Shown: positions 1 to 6,599, counted from the first letter of the stretch. The stretch is DNA of 16,508 nt from an uncultured Pelagibacteraceae bacterium (GCA_902633885.1 CACPIK010000012.1:1-16508); one strand, 5' to 3'. Notes: a model not told the origin generated them from the sequence alone. Numbers and translations: made by a program.

Positions 1-68
1 TTTTTAATATCGCACGATTGTATACTTTGAAATGATATAGATTTAACTGGGCAATAATTTATAGATGA

Positions 69-80
69 AATTGTACAATT
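69..80. promoter_or_regulatory. 12-bp perfect palindrome upstream of the dioxygenase gene, possible operator
   Basis: The leader of the first gene (bases 1-118) is AT-rich and contains AATTGTACAATT, a perfect 12-bp palindrome centred about 45 bp before the start codon. A TTGT-n-ACAA core resembles sites bound by GntR-type repressors, but no regulator gene is visible nearby, and short palindromes occur by chance in AT-rich DNA. No convincing -35/-10 pair was identified. This is an inference from symmetry and position only. Confidence 0.22.
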
Positions 81-118
81 CATATATTCTCTAAAATATT
101 TTTGTAATCAAAAACAAT

Positions 119-946
119 ATGACTTATTTAACATCAAATCAACTCAAACAATATAATGATGAAGGCTATATTTCTCCTATTGAAGTATTGACCAAAGAAG
201 AGGCAAATGAAGTTAGAAAAGAAATTGAATTTATTGAAAATAAATGGCCGAATGAACTTGATGGATCAGGTAGAAACTATGTACATTTAATTTCAACTGT
301 ATTTGATAAAGTTGCTCATAATAATAAAATTTTAAATGCAGTAGAAAGTATAATAGGTAAAAATATACTTATATGTGGAACTACTCTGTTTATTAAAAAC
401 CCCCATGAAAAAGGATATGTTAGTTTTCATCAAGATGCTAAATATATAGGTTTGGAGCCACATAATTGGGTAACTGCCTGGGTAGCTGTAACTGATGCTA
501 ATGAAAATAACGGATGTATGAGAATGTGGGCGGGATCACATAAGGAAAATCTAAAACATCATGATGAAAAATTTGATGATAATAATTTGTTAACCAGAGG
601 CCAATCTGTTGAAAATATTCCATTATCAGAAACTAAACCAGTCATATTAAAAGCAGGTCAAATGTCGTTACATCATCCAAAAGTAGTACATGGTTCAGAC
701 TTAAATCAAAGTAATGATAGAAGAATTGGTTTTGTTATTCAAAGCTACATAGGAAGTGATGTAGACCAAATATTAGGTAAAATGTATGTACAAAAAGCAA
801 GAGGTGAAGACAAATTTAATTACCATGATTATGTTTCAAGACCTAAGAAACTGATGGATCCAAAAGATGTTGAATCAAGAAAAAAAGCTAACGATGAATT
901 AAATAAAATTTTTTACAGCGGCTCAAAAAAAATAGGAAAATATTAA
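119..946 (+). CDS. Phytanoyl-CoA dioxygenase (PhyH) family Fe(II)/2-oxoglutarate oxygenase
   Basis: This is a predicted cytoplasmic non-heme iron oxygenase of 275 residues, typical for the bacterial PhyH family. The iron-binding HxD pair is visible in FHQD (H104, D106). The distal histidine is H191 in the stretch HHPKVVHGSD, and the arginine pair R201/R202, ten residues on, is placed to bind the 2-oxoglutarate carboxylate. The tryptophan-rich segment before NNGCMRMWAGSH (residues 117-141) is also typical. The family hydroxylates very different small molecules, including phytanoyl-CoA, ectoine and phosphonates, so the substrate cannot be told from sequence. The next reading frame, three bases downstream, is a dehydrogenase remnant, which suggests the two once formed a catabolic operon. 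There is no clear Shine-Dalgarno sequence; the ATG is chosen because the family N-terminus (helix, then DEGY) follows it directly. Confidence 0.88.
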   Translation: MTYLTSNQLKQYNDEGYISPIEVLTKEEANEVRKEIEFIENKWPNELDGSGRNYVHLISTVFDKVAHNNKILNAVESIIGKNILICGTTLFIKNPHEKGYVSFHQDAKYIGLEPHNWVTAWVAVTDANENNGCMRMWAGSHKENLKHHDEKFDDNNLLTRGQSVENIPLSETKPVILKAGQMSLHHPKVVHGSDLNQSNDRRIGFVIQSYIGSDVDQILGKMYVQKARGEDKFNYHDYVSRPKKLMDPKDVESRKKANDELNKIFYSGSKKIGKY

Positions 947-949
947 AAA

Positions 950-1142
950 ATGAAAAGAGCTATAAAATTAGGAGTTTTTGGGATTGATCACGCTCATATA
1001 TTTGACATGTTATATGAAATGTTAAAGGAAAACTGTATATTTGAAAAGTACTGCTGTCTATAACTCTTCAAGATCAGGAAAAAATATTACTTTACCAATC
1101 TCTAAAGATAATCCTTTATATGAGTCTTGGTTGCCAAAATAA
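950..1142 (+). pseudogene. Deletion remnant of a Gfo/Idh/MocA-type dehydrogenase
   Basis: An ATG at 950 opens a reading frame whose first residues, IKLGVFGIDHAHIFDMLYEM, look like the NAD-binding beta-alpha start of a Gfo/Idh/MocA oxidoreductase. It stops at 1061-1063 after only 37 codons. From about 1050, in the +1 frame, the bases encode TAVYNSSRSGK...YESWLPK followed by TAA at 1140-1142, which resembles the C-terminal tail of the same family (a tyrosine, then a serine-rich S-S-R-S-G-K). The central roughly 300 residues expected between the two ends are absent. The simplest reading is one internal, out-of-frame deletion with its breakpoint near 1044-1052. It sits three bases after the PhyH gene and ends two bases before the convergent ACC deaminase gene. 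The family assignment of such short pieces is inferred. Confidence 0.68.
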
Positions 1143-1144
1143 AT

Positions 1145-2161
1145 TTATCCGTTACGATAAGTATAGCTGTAACCATTTATAGCAGGAGCGCCACCTAAGT
1201 GAGCATAAAGAATTTTTGATCCTTTTGGAAAAAAACCTTTTTTAACCAGATCAATCATGCCCTGCATTGATTTTCCTTCATACACTGGATCAGTTATCAT
1301 TGCTTCTGTTCTTGCTGCAAGACGCATTGCTTCATTAGTCTCATTGCTTGGAACTCCATATGCTGGATATGCATAATCGGGATTTATAATTATTTCATCG
1401 TCTCGAACAGTTCTACCTAATTCAACAAGTTTAGCTGTATTATCAACTATCTCTTTTACTTGTTTTTTAAGTTTTTCAGGTGTTCCAGATCCATCAATTC
1501 CTATAACACGATCCGCACGGTTATCTTCAGCAAAACCAACAATCATACCTGCTTGGGTTGATCCTGTTACAACACAAACAATTATATAGTCAAATTTTAT
1601 TCCCAATTGTAACTCTTGTTCTCTAACTTCCTCTGCAAATCCTACATATCCAAGTCCACCATACTTATGCACTGAGGCTCCTGCTGGTATAGCATAAGGA
1701 ACACCTCCTTTGTCACGTACAGACTGAAGTGCATCTTCCCAACTTTTACGAATTCCAATATCAAAACCTTCGTCTACAAGGCGACTATCAGCTCCCATTA
1801 ATCTTGTTAATAAAATATTCCCTACTCTATCATAAACTGCATCATCGTGTGGAACCCAGCTTTCCTGAACAACAACACATTTCATTCCAATTTTGGCTGC
1901 AGTAGCCGCAACCATTCTTGTATGATTTGATTGAACTCCTCCAATGGAAACTAAAGTATCTGCACCAGATGAAATTGCATCTGGGACAATATATTCAAGT
2001 TTACGAAGCTTGTTTCCTCCCAGTGCAAGACCTGAATTACAATCATCACGCTTTGCAAATATTTCAACATTCGATCCTATTGCTTTTGTTAAACGCGGCA
2101 AAAATTCTATAGGAGTTGGACCAAAAGTTAATGGATAACGTTTAAATTTTTTCAAATTCAT
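1145..2161 (-). CDS. acdS: 1-aminocyclopropane-1-carboxylate (ACC) deaminase
   Basis: This PLP-dependent fold-type II enzyme opens the cyclopropane ring of ACC to give 2-oxobutanoate and ammonia. The 338 residues equal the length of the characterised Pseudomonas enzyme and align with it from memory without a gap. The PLP lysine is K51 (GGNKLRK) and the ring-opening region includes S78 (GGVQSNHTR). Y294 and E295 ([10 protein letters not shown]) and L322 (AHLGGAPA) are the residues used to separate true ACC deaminases from D-cysteine desulfhydrases, which carry other residues at 295 and 322. There is no signal peptide, so it acts in the cytoplasm. It is transcribed away from msrB across a gap of only 31 bp. 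ACC is a plant and algal compound, so a role in nitrogen or carbon scavenging is likely, but that is inference. Confidence 0.93.
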   Translation of the reverse strand: MNLKKFKRYPLTFGPTPIEFLPRLTKAIGSNVEIFAKRDDCNSGLALGGNKLRKLEYIVPDAISSGADTLVSIGGVQSNHTRMVAATAAKIGMKCVVVQESWVPHDDAVYDRVGNILLTRLMGADSRLVDEGFDIGIRKSWEDALQSVRDKGGVPYAIPAGASVHKYGGLGYVGFAEEVREQELQLGIKFDYIIVCVVTGSTQAGMIVGFAEDNRADRVIGIDGSGTPEKLKKQVKEIVDNTAKLVELGRTVRDDEIIINPDYAYPAYGVPSNETNEAMRLAARTEAMITDPVYEGKSMQGMIDLVKKGFFPKGSKILYAHLGGAPAINGYSYTYRNG

Positions 2162-2192
2162 ATTATAAATTTAATATTAACTTAATAATATT
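2162..2192. promoter_or_regulatory. Shared divergent promoter region, acdS / msrB
   Basis: Only 31 bp separate the start codons of the two divergent genes, and all but one of these bases are A or T. Any -10/-35 elements must overlap each other or reach into the coding sequences. TATTAT- and TAATAT-like hexamers occur on both strands, but base composition alone would produce them, so no particular promoter can be assigned. Confidence 0.35.
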
Positions 2193-2654
2193 ATGAAAAG
2201 AAGAAAATTTATAAAGATAGCTTGCTCTTGTTATCTTATTTCTAATTTTTTACCTTTAAACTTAGCTTACTCAAACAACCCTAAAAATATTATTAATAAA
2301 TCTTTAACTGATGCTCAAAAAAATATAATGTTTAATGAAGGAACTGAAAGACGATTTTCAAGTCCATTAAATTATGAAAAAAGGAAAGGTTTTTATCACT
2401 GTGCAAATTGTGATGCAAAATTATTTAAATCAGATAATAAATATGACAGTGGAACTGGTTGGCCTTCATTTACTGAAGCTTTGCCTGGAGCATTTAAAAC
2501 AAAAATTGATTATTCATTCGGAATGAAAAGAACAGAATATCATTGTGCAAAATGTGGCGCACATCACGGACATGTTTTTGATGATGGTCCCGGTAAAAAC
2601 GGAAAAAGATATTGCAATAATGGACTTTGTTTAATTTTTAAACCAACCGACTAA
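2193..2654 (+). CDS. msrB: Exported methionine-R-sulfoxide reductase MsrB with Tat-like signal
   Basis: It reduces the R form of methionine sulfoxide in proteins. The MsrB domain covers about residues 37-151. The structural zinc site is CANC (C70, C73) plus CAKC (C118, C121). The core is GTGWPSF (87-93) and HHGHVFDDGP (124-133), and the catalytic cysteine is C141 in KRYCNN. The usual asparagine-serine after RYC is replaced by NNG, and an extra cysteine, C146, lies five residues on. The N-terminus RRKFIK followed by a hydrophobic stretch to about residue 26 (LAYS) matches a twin-arginine export signal, so the protein probably acts in the periplasm. Export of an already folded zinc enzyme through Tat is plausible. 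The electron donor is not in the window. It reads divergently from acdS; the start is fixed by the signal peptide. Confidence 0.93.
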   Translation: MKRRKFIKIACSCYLISNFLPLNLAYSNNPKNIINKSLTDAQKNIMFNEGTERRFSSPLNYEKRKGFYHCANCDAKLFKSDNKYDSGTGWPSFTEALPGAFKTKIDYSFGMKRTEYHCAKCGAHHGHVFDDGPGKNGKRYCNNGLCLIFKPTD

Positions 2655-2692
2655 AACTGTAAACAAAAGAGATAAAATAAGTTTTGAGTAGT

Positions 2693-2761
2693 ATGAACAA
2701 AGAAAACGCAAGTAAACTCTGGAAAATAATTCAGGAAGCTGGCGATTATTTACGGGGTTAG
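2693..2761 (+). pseudogene. Truncated, decayed copy of the small-protein gene at 4234
   Basis: An ATG at 2693 begins a frame that reads MNKENASKLWKIIQEAGDYL, identical in protein to the start of the 75-residue gene at 4234, then runs into a stop codon after two more residues. Over these 66 coding bases I count only a few differences, including ATG here against GTG there. Weaker similarity continues past the stop: bases near 2777-2797 (CCACCCTACATCACC) resemble CCATCCTAATCACC in the intact gene. The 14 bases at 2668-2681 also match the leader of the intact copy (4208-4221) at 13 positions. The piece is therefore a duplicate that was truncated and is decaying. Whether the 22-residue peptide is still made is unknown. 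Confidence 0.72.
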
Positions 2762-2804
2762 ACTGACAAATTACTCCACCCTACATCACCTTACCTTACA
2801 CTAG

Positions 2805-2846
2805 TTATGCGGACTATTTAACTTTCATTAAAAATAAATCGCATAA
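2805..2846 (+). other. Potential RNA hairpin in the gap between msrB and the protease gene
   Basis: TTATGCG (2805-2811) and CGCATAA (2840-2846) are perfect inverted repeats of seven bases. An additional G-T pair and, after a small internal mismatch, five more pairs (TATTT with AAATA) extend the stem, leaving a loop of about twelve bases. No run of T follows, so it is not a standard intrinsic terminator. The rest of the 288-bp gap 2655-2942 holds the decayed gene copy and the upstream direct repeat, and no other recognisable feature. Confidence 0.33.
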
Positions 2847-2869
2847 AGACTCATCAATTTAAGCAACAA

Positions 2870-2906
2870 ACTAGAGACACGACTAGAGACATTTGAGATA
2901 AATCAA
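2870..2906 (+). repeat. 37-bp direct repeat, upstream copy, flanking the protease gene
   Basis: The repeat contains two near-identical 12-mers in tandem, ACTAGAGACACG and ACTAGAGACATT, followed by a GAGATAAA-like tail. It matches bases 4184-4220 at 35 of 37 positions. It ends 36 bp before the protease start codon. Its tail also resembles 2668-2681, before the truncated gene copy, so the element or part of it occurs upstream of three reading frames here. Confidence 0.85.
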
Positions 2907-2942
2907 ATGGTCAGTTTTAAAGATTTTTGATAACATTTAATT

Positions 2943-4157
2943 ATGAAAAAGTTTATTCTATTTTTTGTCACGGGAATACTTTGGACTAGTTTTTCTTACT
3001 CGTATGATAAGTTTTCAATTTCATGCGAAGGAGATCTTATTAAAAAAGGAATATATTCTTATAAAAATCAGACAGAAGAAGTTATTCCATTTTATCAGGA
3101 CATGGAAATTGTAATAGATAATGATGGCAAAATTGGACTTGTAGATATAACTGATACAAGTCATTGGTACAGAAGAACAAAGTTTTACAACAAATATATT
3201 AATAAAAATTTAGTTATTAAAAATGATGGAAATGTTCTTTCGTTCATTCATGCTAATTTTATTGATCCTGAAGGTGAGGCTAATTTACTAGATTCTAAAT
3301 CTAGAATTTCACTTCAAAATGGAGTGTTTGTTTGGTCTTTTAGAGCTGAATATTTTTTAAAAGATGGAGCCTGGTCGAAAGATTATAATAATGTTAGAGC
3401 AAACTGTTCTGGAACACAAAAACTTCTTGCTTATTTAGGCAAAAGAAAATCTCCTGATGGAGGTATTGATATAGGAGATAATGAAATTGTTCCTGCGGCT
3501 TCTGGAACAGGATTTTTTGTAACAAATTCAGGCCATATGATAACTAATCATCATGTCATTGAAAAATGCAAACCAGTTAAAGCGATATATAATGGTAAAG
3601 AATTTGAAGCAGAAATTTTAGCTGTAGATAAAATAAATGATCTTGCAATTATAAAATCAAATATAAGACCAAAAAAAATATATTCAGTTGCAACAGAGGA
3701 TGCTCAATTATTAGAGAATGTGATTATTGCAGGCTATCCTTTAGGCAAAAAAGTTAGTGCTTCAATAAAAGCAACCAGTGGAACTATTACAGCATTAGCA
3801 GGTATAGGTGATAACTATGCAGAATTTCAAACAGATGCAGCATTAAATTCTGGAAATAGTGGTGGACCTATTATAGATGAAAATGGAAATGTAATTGGTG
3901 TTGCAGTATCGAAACTACAAGGCGAAGGTTTAGAAAGTTTTAATTTTGGAGTCAAAGCATCAATATTAAGAATTTTTGCAAATGCTAATAAATTAAAATT
4001 TTTGAATCCAAACAAAAGACCGATGAAAAAGAAAGATTTAGGGAAATTAGTTACTCAAGGAACAGTTTATTTGGAATGTTGGATGAAAGGTCGTGATCTT
4101 AAAAAATTAATAGCACAAAAAAATTCTAGAAAAGCTTTTTACAGTAAATATAAATGA
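2943..4157 (+). CDS. Secreted trypsin-like (HtrA/DegP-type, S1C) serine protease with unknown N-terminal domain
   Basis: The protein has 404 residues. Residues 1-20 form a Sec signal peptide (MKKFILFFVT..., probable cleavage after SYS), so it should act in the periplasm or outside. Residues about 22-165 are a domain I do not recognise; its two cysteines, C28 and C155, could form a disulfide. The protease domain starts near residue 184 and shows the full triad: H204 in TNHHVI, D233 in NDLAI and S306 in GNSGGP, with the following GNVIGVAVS strand. There is no PDZ domain, unlike DegP or DegS; after the protease fold a short basic tail follows (from about residue 355, rich in K). Targets are unknown. 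The gene stands alone between two 37-bp direct repeats. No Shine-Dalgarno is evident; the signal peptide fixes the start. Confidence 0.85.
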   Translation: MKKFILFFVTGILWTSFSYSYDKFSISCEGDLIKKGIYSYKNQTEEVIPFYQDMEIVIDNDGKIGLVDITDTSHWYRRTKFYNKYINKNLVIKNDGNVLSFIHANFIDPEGEANLLDSKSRISLQNGVFVWSFRAEYFLKDGAWSKDYNNVRANCSGTQKLLAYLGKRKSPDGGIDIGDNEIVPAASGTGFFVTNSGHMITNHHVIEKCKPVKAIYNGKEFEAEILAVDKINDLAIIKSNIRPKKIYSVATEDAQLLENVIIAGYPLGKKVSASIKATSGTITALAGIGDNYAEFQTDAALNSGNSGGPIIDENGNVIGVAVSKLQGEGLESFNFGVKASILRIFANANKLKFLNPNKRPMKKKDLGKLVTQGTVYLECWMKGRDLKKLIAQKNSRKAFYSKYK

Positions 4158-4163
4158 AAAAAC

Positions 4164-4183
4164 TTTATAGGATTTTATAGGAT
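4164..4183 (+). repeat. Tandem repeat, two copies of TTTATAGGAT
   Basis: Two perfect copies of a 10-mer stand head to tail six bases after the protease stop codon and run directly into the downstream 37-bp repeat. The upstream repeat at 2870 has no such tandem in front of it, so this piece is not part of the shared element. Confidence 0.6.
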
Positions 4184-4220
4184 ACTAGAGACACGACTAG
4201 AGACATTAGAGATAAAACAA
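4184..4220 (+). repeat. 37-bp direct repeat, downstream copy
   Basis: This is the second copy of the repeat at 2870-2906 (35 of 37 bases identical), again with the tandem ACTAGAGAC units. It lies 13 bp before the GTG start of the small-protein gene, so it is either that gene's leader or promoter region, or the edge of a duplicated segment. Recombination between the two copies would remove the protease gene. Confidence 0.85.
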
Positions 4221-4233
4221 GAAAAGTGAAGGT

Positions 4234-4461
4234 GTGAACAAAGAAAACGCAAGTAAACTCTGGAAAATTATTCAGGAAGCTGGTGATTATTTACAAGGTC
4301 AACTTCCAGACCATCCTAATCACCCTAAAGGAAGAAATCCATATGCACATGTGGCCATTTGTATAAAAAATAAGTTTAACGCAAGTTACAAGGACATTGA
4401 AGATGAAAAAATGGAAGATATTTTAAAGTATATCGAATACTTAAAAAAAAACCCAAGCTGA
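4234..4461 (+). CDS. Small conserved-type hypothetical protein (75 aa)
   Basis: This is a 75-residue soluble protein with no signal peptide or membrane segment. It is probably mostly helical at both ends, around a central loop rich in proline, histidine and asparagine (QLPDHPNHPKGRNPYAHVAI, residues 22-41). I know similar short proteins from SAR11-type genomes but no function for them. Translation starts at GTG; no other in-frame start is near, and GAAGG lies too close to it to be an ideal ribosome binding site. A truncated paralogue with an ATG start lies at 2693, and the leader of both copies carries the same AGAGATAAAA-type bases. The near-identity between the fragment and this gene shows the duplication is recent or was under constraint. 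Confidence 0.75.
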   Translation: MNKENASKLWKIIQEAGDYLQGQLPDHPNHPKGRNPYAHVAICIKNKFNASYKDIEDEKMEDILKYIEYLKKNPS

Positions 4462-4481
4462 ATATAATATTTAATTTTTTA

Positions 4482-4541
4482 CTATTGAATGTATGTAGTG
4501 TAGGCCCATGCAGCAATAGCTAAAACAATTACGATTTCCAT
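4482..4541 (-). CDS. Possible 19-residue membrane microprotein
   Basis: Downstream of the amidinotransferase gene, on the same strand, a short frame encodes MEIVIVLAIAAWAYTTYIQ and ends in TAG. It is preceded by AAAGGAAA at a normal distance (about eight bases before ATG), a better ribosome binding site than most genes of this window have. Residues 3-18 are hydrophobic enough for a single membrane segment, with one acidic residue at the N-terminus. The coding frame starts 37 bp after the amidinotransferase stop and could share its transcript. No function can be given. Chance occurrence of so short a frame is possible; the ribosome site and even hydrophobicity argue for a real gene. Confidence 0.5.
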   Translation of the reverse strand: MEIVIVLAIAAWAYTTYIQ

Positions 4542-4577
4542 TATAATTTCCTTTAAATTTGATTCGTATTTACATTA

Positions 4578-5693
4578 TCACTGTTTAGGAAAATAATCTT
4601 CTAATTTACCTTCCCTGTGAACATCTGCCGTACAACAGTGTAAACCGCCCCCAAAAGCATATGCATCTCTTAATTCTACAGGAACAACTTCCATTCCAAT
4701 TTTGTCTAATTGTTCAGCTTGATAAACTTCACTTTTTTCAACACAAACTGTTTTTGAGTCTAAAACTAGAACATTCATTGATAGCCATACAGAAGAATAA
4801 CAAAGAGGTGGAGGAGTATTATGTGCAGGCTGAGCAGCATCTAATATCTCCCAGCCGTTTTTTTCAAACATTTTTCTTTGTTCTTTTGGAAGCTTTCTTT
4901 GTGGGTTATTAATTATCAAACCTTCTTTGATTGGTGTAAATGTAGCATCGATATGTATTGGATAAGGATCTCCAGGAAAATTAACTGCATGAACTCTGTG
5001 GTCTTTATAATGTCTTTTAATCCAATCAATCCCTTTTAAATTTGTAGTAAAACCATGTTGAACAACTAAATCTTTACCAAATCTTAATATGTCTGCAGCA
5101 TCAAACAAAGGTTCTTCCTCTGTAGTTACAAAAAACTTATTTTCAGTCCATTCTAATCTTTTTTGAATTCCTATTTTATCAGAAAGATAATCTTTTCTAT
5201 AATCTAAGTCAGTTAATCTGGGCTTGGGTGCTGACTCATGTCTCATGTTAGGATCAGAGTTATAATATTTTTTTAATAATGGTCTATAGCAAAGATATTC
5301 AAACCATCTACATCTATAACTCATAGTAGCTTCAAGAATTTCGCTGCCAACAGTTAAAAGAACATCTCTTGGTGGCATACAGCCAAACATTGTTTCAGCT
5401 TCCCAGTCCGGAGTTGATGTTCTTTGATTAAAATTTATTGGTTCAGGTCTATCAACTTTAATCCCTCTTTTTATCAAAATATTAGAAAAATCATCAAGCA
5501 ATTGATTTGCCTTATCAACTGTATCTTTTGTTCTTGGTCCAAACTTACCCCTCATATCTGAGTCTTCAGGAACCTTAGCATCTAATGCTGGTTCAGGGGC
5601 GGGTATACATGTTCCGTCTGCTTTACCTACAATAACATGTTTTAATTTGTCCCACTCATTCCAGCTATTTACTACTATCTTTTCTCCACTCAT
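4578..5693 (-). CDS. Glycine amidinotransferase-like enzyme
   Basis: This is a member of the amidinotransferase family, closest by eye to animal L-arginine:glycine amidinotransferase (guanidinoacetate synthesis) and the bacterial inosamine-phosphate amidinotransferases. It moves the amidino group of arginine to an amine and releases ornithine. The 371 residues cover the full catalytic fold without the mitochondrial leader. The triad is D198 (FDAAD), H247 (PIHIDATF) and C353 (GGGLHCCTADV); the spacing D-H of 49 equals that of the human enzyme. Other shared pieces are SWNEWDKLKHVIVGKADG at the start and WLSMNVLVLD (303-312). A second cysteine directly follows the nucleophile. Its ATG abuts the stop of the EamA transporter gene, so the two are translated from one message. 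The acceptor (glycine or another amine) is not proven by sequence. Confidence 0.87.
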   Translation of the reverse strand: MSGEKIVVNSWNEWDKLKHVIVGKADGTCIPAPEPALDAKVPEDSDMRGKFGPRTKDTVDKANQLLDDFSNILIKRGIKVDRPEPINFNQRTSTPDWEAETMFGCMPPRDVLLTVGSEILEATMSYRCRWFEYLCYRPLLKKYYNSDPNMRHESAPKPRLTDLDYRKDYLSDKIGIQKRLEWTENKFFVTTEEEPLFDAADILRFGKDLVVQHGFTTNLKGIDWIKRHYKDHRVHAVNFPGDPYPIHIDATFTPIKEGLIINNPQRKLPKEQRKMFEKNGWEILDAAQPAHNTPPPLCYSSVWLSMNVLVLDSKTVCVEKSEVYQAEQLDKIGMEVVPVELRDAYAFGGGLHCCTADVHREGKLEDYFPKQ

Positions 5694-6599
5694 CTAATTT
5701 AAACCAATAAATCTTCTATTAGATTGCATAACTAAACTATAATAAAATATTGCTATAAAGATAAAAAAACCACCAATTATAGTATTCGTTGAAGGTATCT
5801 CATTAATTCCAAGCCACGGAAGCCAAACCCAAAATATACCACCAATAACTTCTGTTAATGACAATAAAGTTAATTCTGCAGCAGGAATATTTTTGGAACC
5901 AATGGAGTATAAAATTAATCCTAAACAAACAAGTGTTCCATGAGTAGCAAACAAAGCTTCGTTTTTTCCTGTAGTCAAAAAATTTAGTCCACTACTAGAA
6001 ATCATTACTGTTGAAAATAAAAAACAAAAAAGTCCTGCTATAGCAACTGTAGTAAATTTTGGAGTTTCTTTTCTCCACCTTAAAGATACAGAAAAAACTG
6101 AAAATCCCAAAGCAGAGATAAGCCCAAAAATAAATCCAGGTAAAGAATTTTGCCCAACATTATCAAATGCCATCACGGATATACCAAAAGCTGCAACAAT
6201 GATTGATATCCATACTGTTAAAGATATTTTTTCCTTAAGGAATAAAAAGCCTAATAATGCTGTTATAAAAGGCATTGACGCCAGGCACAACAAAGTAACT
6301 GCTGCACTAGTATTTGTTATAGACCAAATAAAAGTTATCATTGCAAAACCCAAACCTATTCCGCCAATTATTCCTGATATTCCAATTTTCAAATAATTTT
6401 TGTAAAAATTAATTCCTTCTTCTAAAAATAAATAAAGATTTAAAAGAATAAAAATAACTAATCCTCTTGTAAAAAGATATTGCCAAGGAACTGTCTCTGG
6501 CTGATCGATATGTCTAACAACATAAGGACCAAAGGACCAAAGAATACCCGCTAACAAAACAATTGGAATTGCTACTTTTGGATTTTTTAAATTCAACAT
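5694..6599 (-). CDS. EamA/DMT-family transporter
   Basis: This integral membrane protein of 301 residues has about ten hydrophobic segments in two homologous halves (about 10-145 and 150-290), the pattern of drug/metabolite transporters with two EamA domains. Segment one contains GILWSFGPYVVR, and the end of the first half has LGFLFLKEKISLTVWISIIV, where the L-x-E-K/R turn is a family hallmark; the second half has the matching TLLSLTEVIGGIFWVW. Such proteins move small metabolites, often amino acids or their derivatives, out of or into the cell. The gene runs directly into the amidinotransferase gene (no spacing), so a guanidino compound or its precursor is a reasonable but unproven cargo. 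A 45-bp gap containing an 11-base T run (plus strand) separates it from moeA upstream. Confidence 0.88.
   Translation of the reverse strand: MLNLKNPKVAIPIVLLAGILWSFGPYVVRHIDQPETVPWQYLFTRGLVIFILLNLYLFLEEGINFYKNYLKIGISGIIGGIGLGFAMITFIWSITNTSAAVTLLCLASMPFITALLGFLFLKEKISLTVWISIIVAAFGISVMAFDNVGQNSLPGFIFGLISALGFSVFSVSLRWRKETPKFTTVAIAGLFCFLFSTVMISSSGLNFLTTGKNEALFATHGTLVCLGLILYSIGSKNIPAAELTLLSLTEVIGGIFWVWLPWLGINEIPSTNTIIGGFFIFIAIFYYSLVMQSNRRFIGLN

Noticed and set aside
1918..2138. Two plus-strand open frames of 64 codons each, opposite the acdS gene
   Set aside because: They lie fully antisense to a strongly conserved enzyme, overlap each other in different frames and show no family motif or ribosome site.
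2655..2942. Transposon or insertion sequence remnant between msrB and the protease gene
   Set aside because: No transposase fragment, no terminal inverted repeats and no target-site pair could be seen; the gap is explained by the decayed small gene, a hairpin and a direct repeat.
3827..4015. Minus-strand frame of 62 codons within the protease gene
   Set aside because: It is antisense to the GNSGGP region of the protease; its apparent sequence is just the complement of that conserved block.
4661..4912. Plus-strand frame of 83 codons within the amidinotransferase gene
   Set aside because: It is antisense to the conserved C-terminal part of the enzyme and has composition typical of a shadow frame (leucine, glutamine and phenylalanine runs).
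6199..6396. Plus-strand frame of 65 codons within the EamA gene
   Set aside because: It is antisense to membrane segments of a clear transporter, with no motif of its own.
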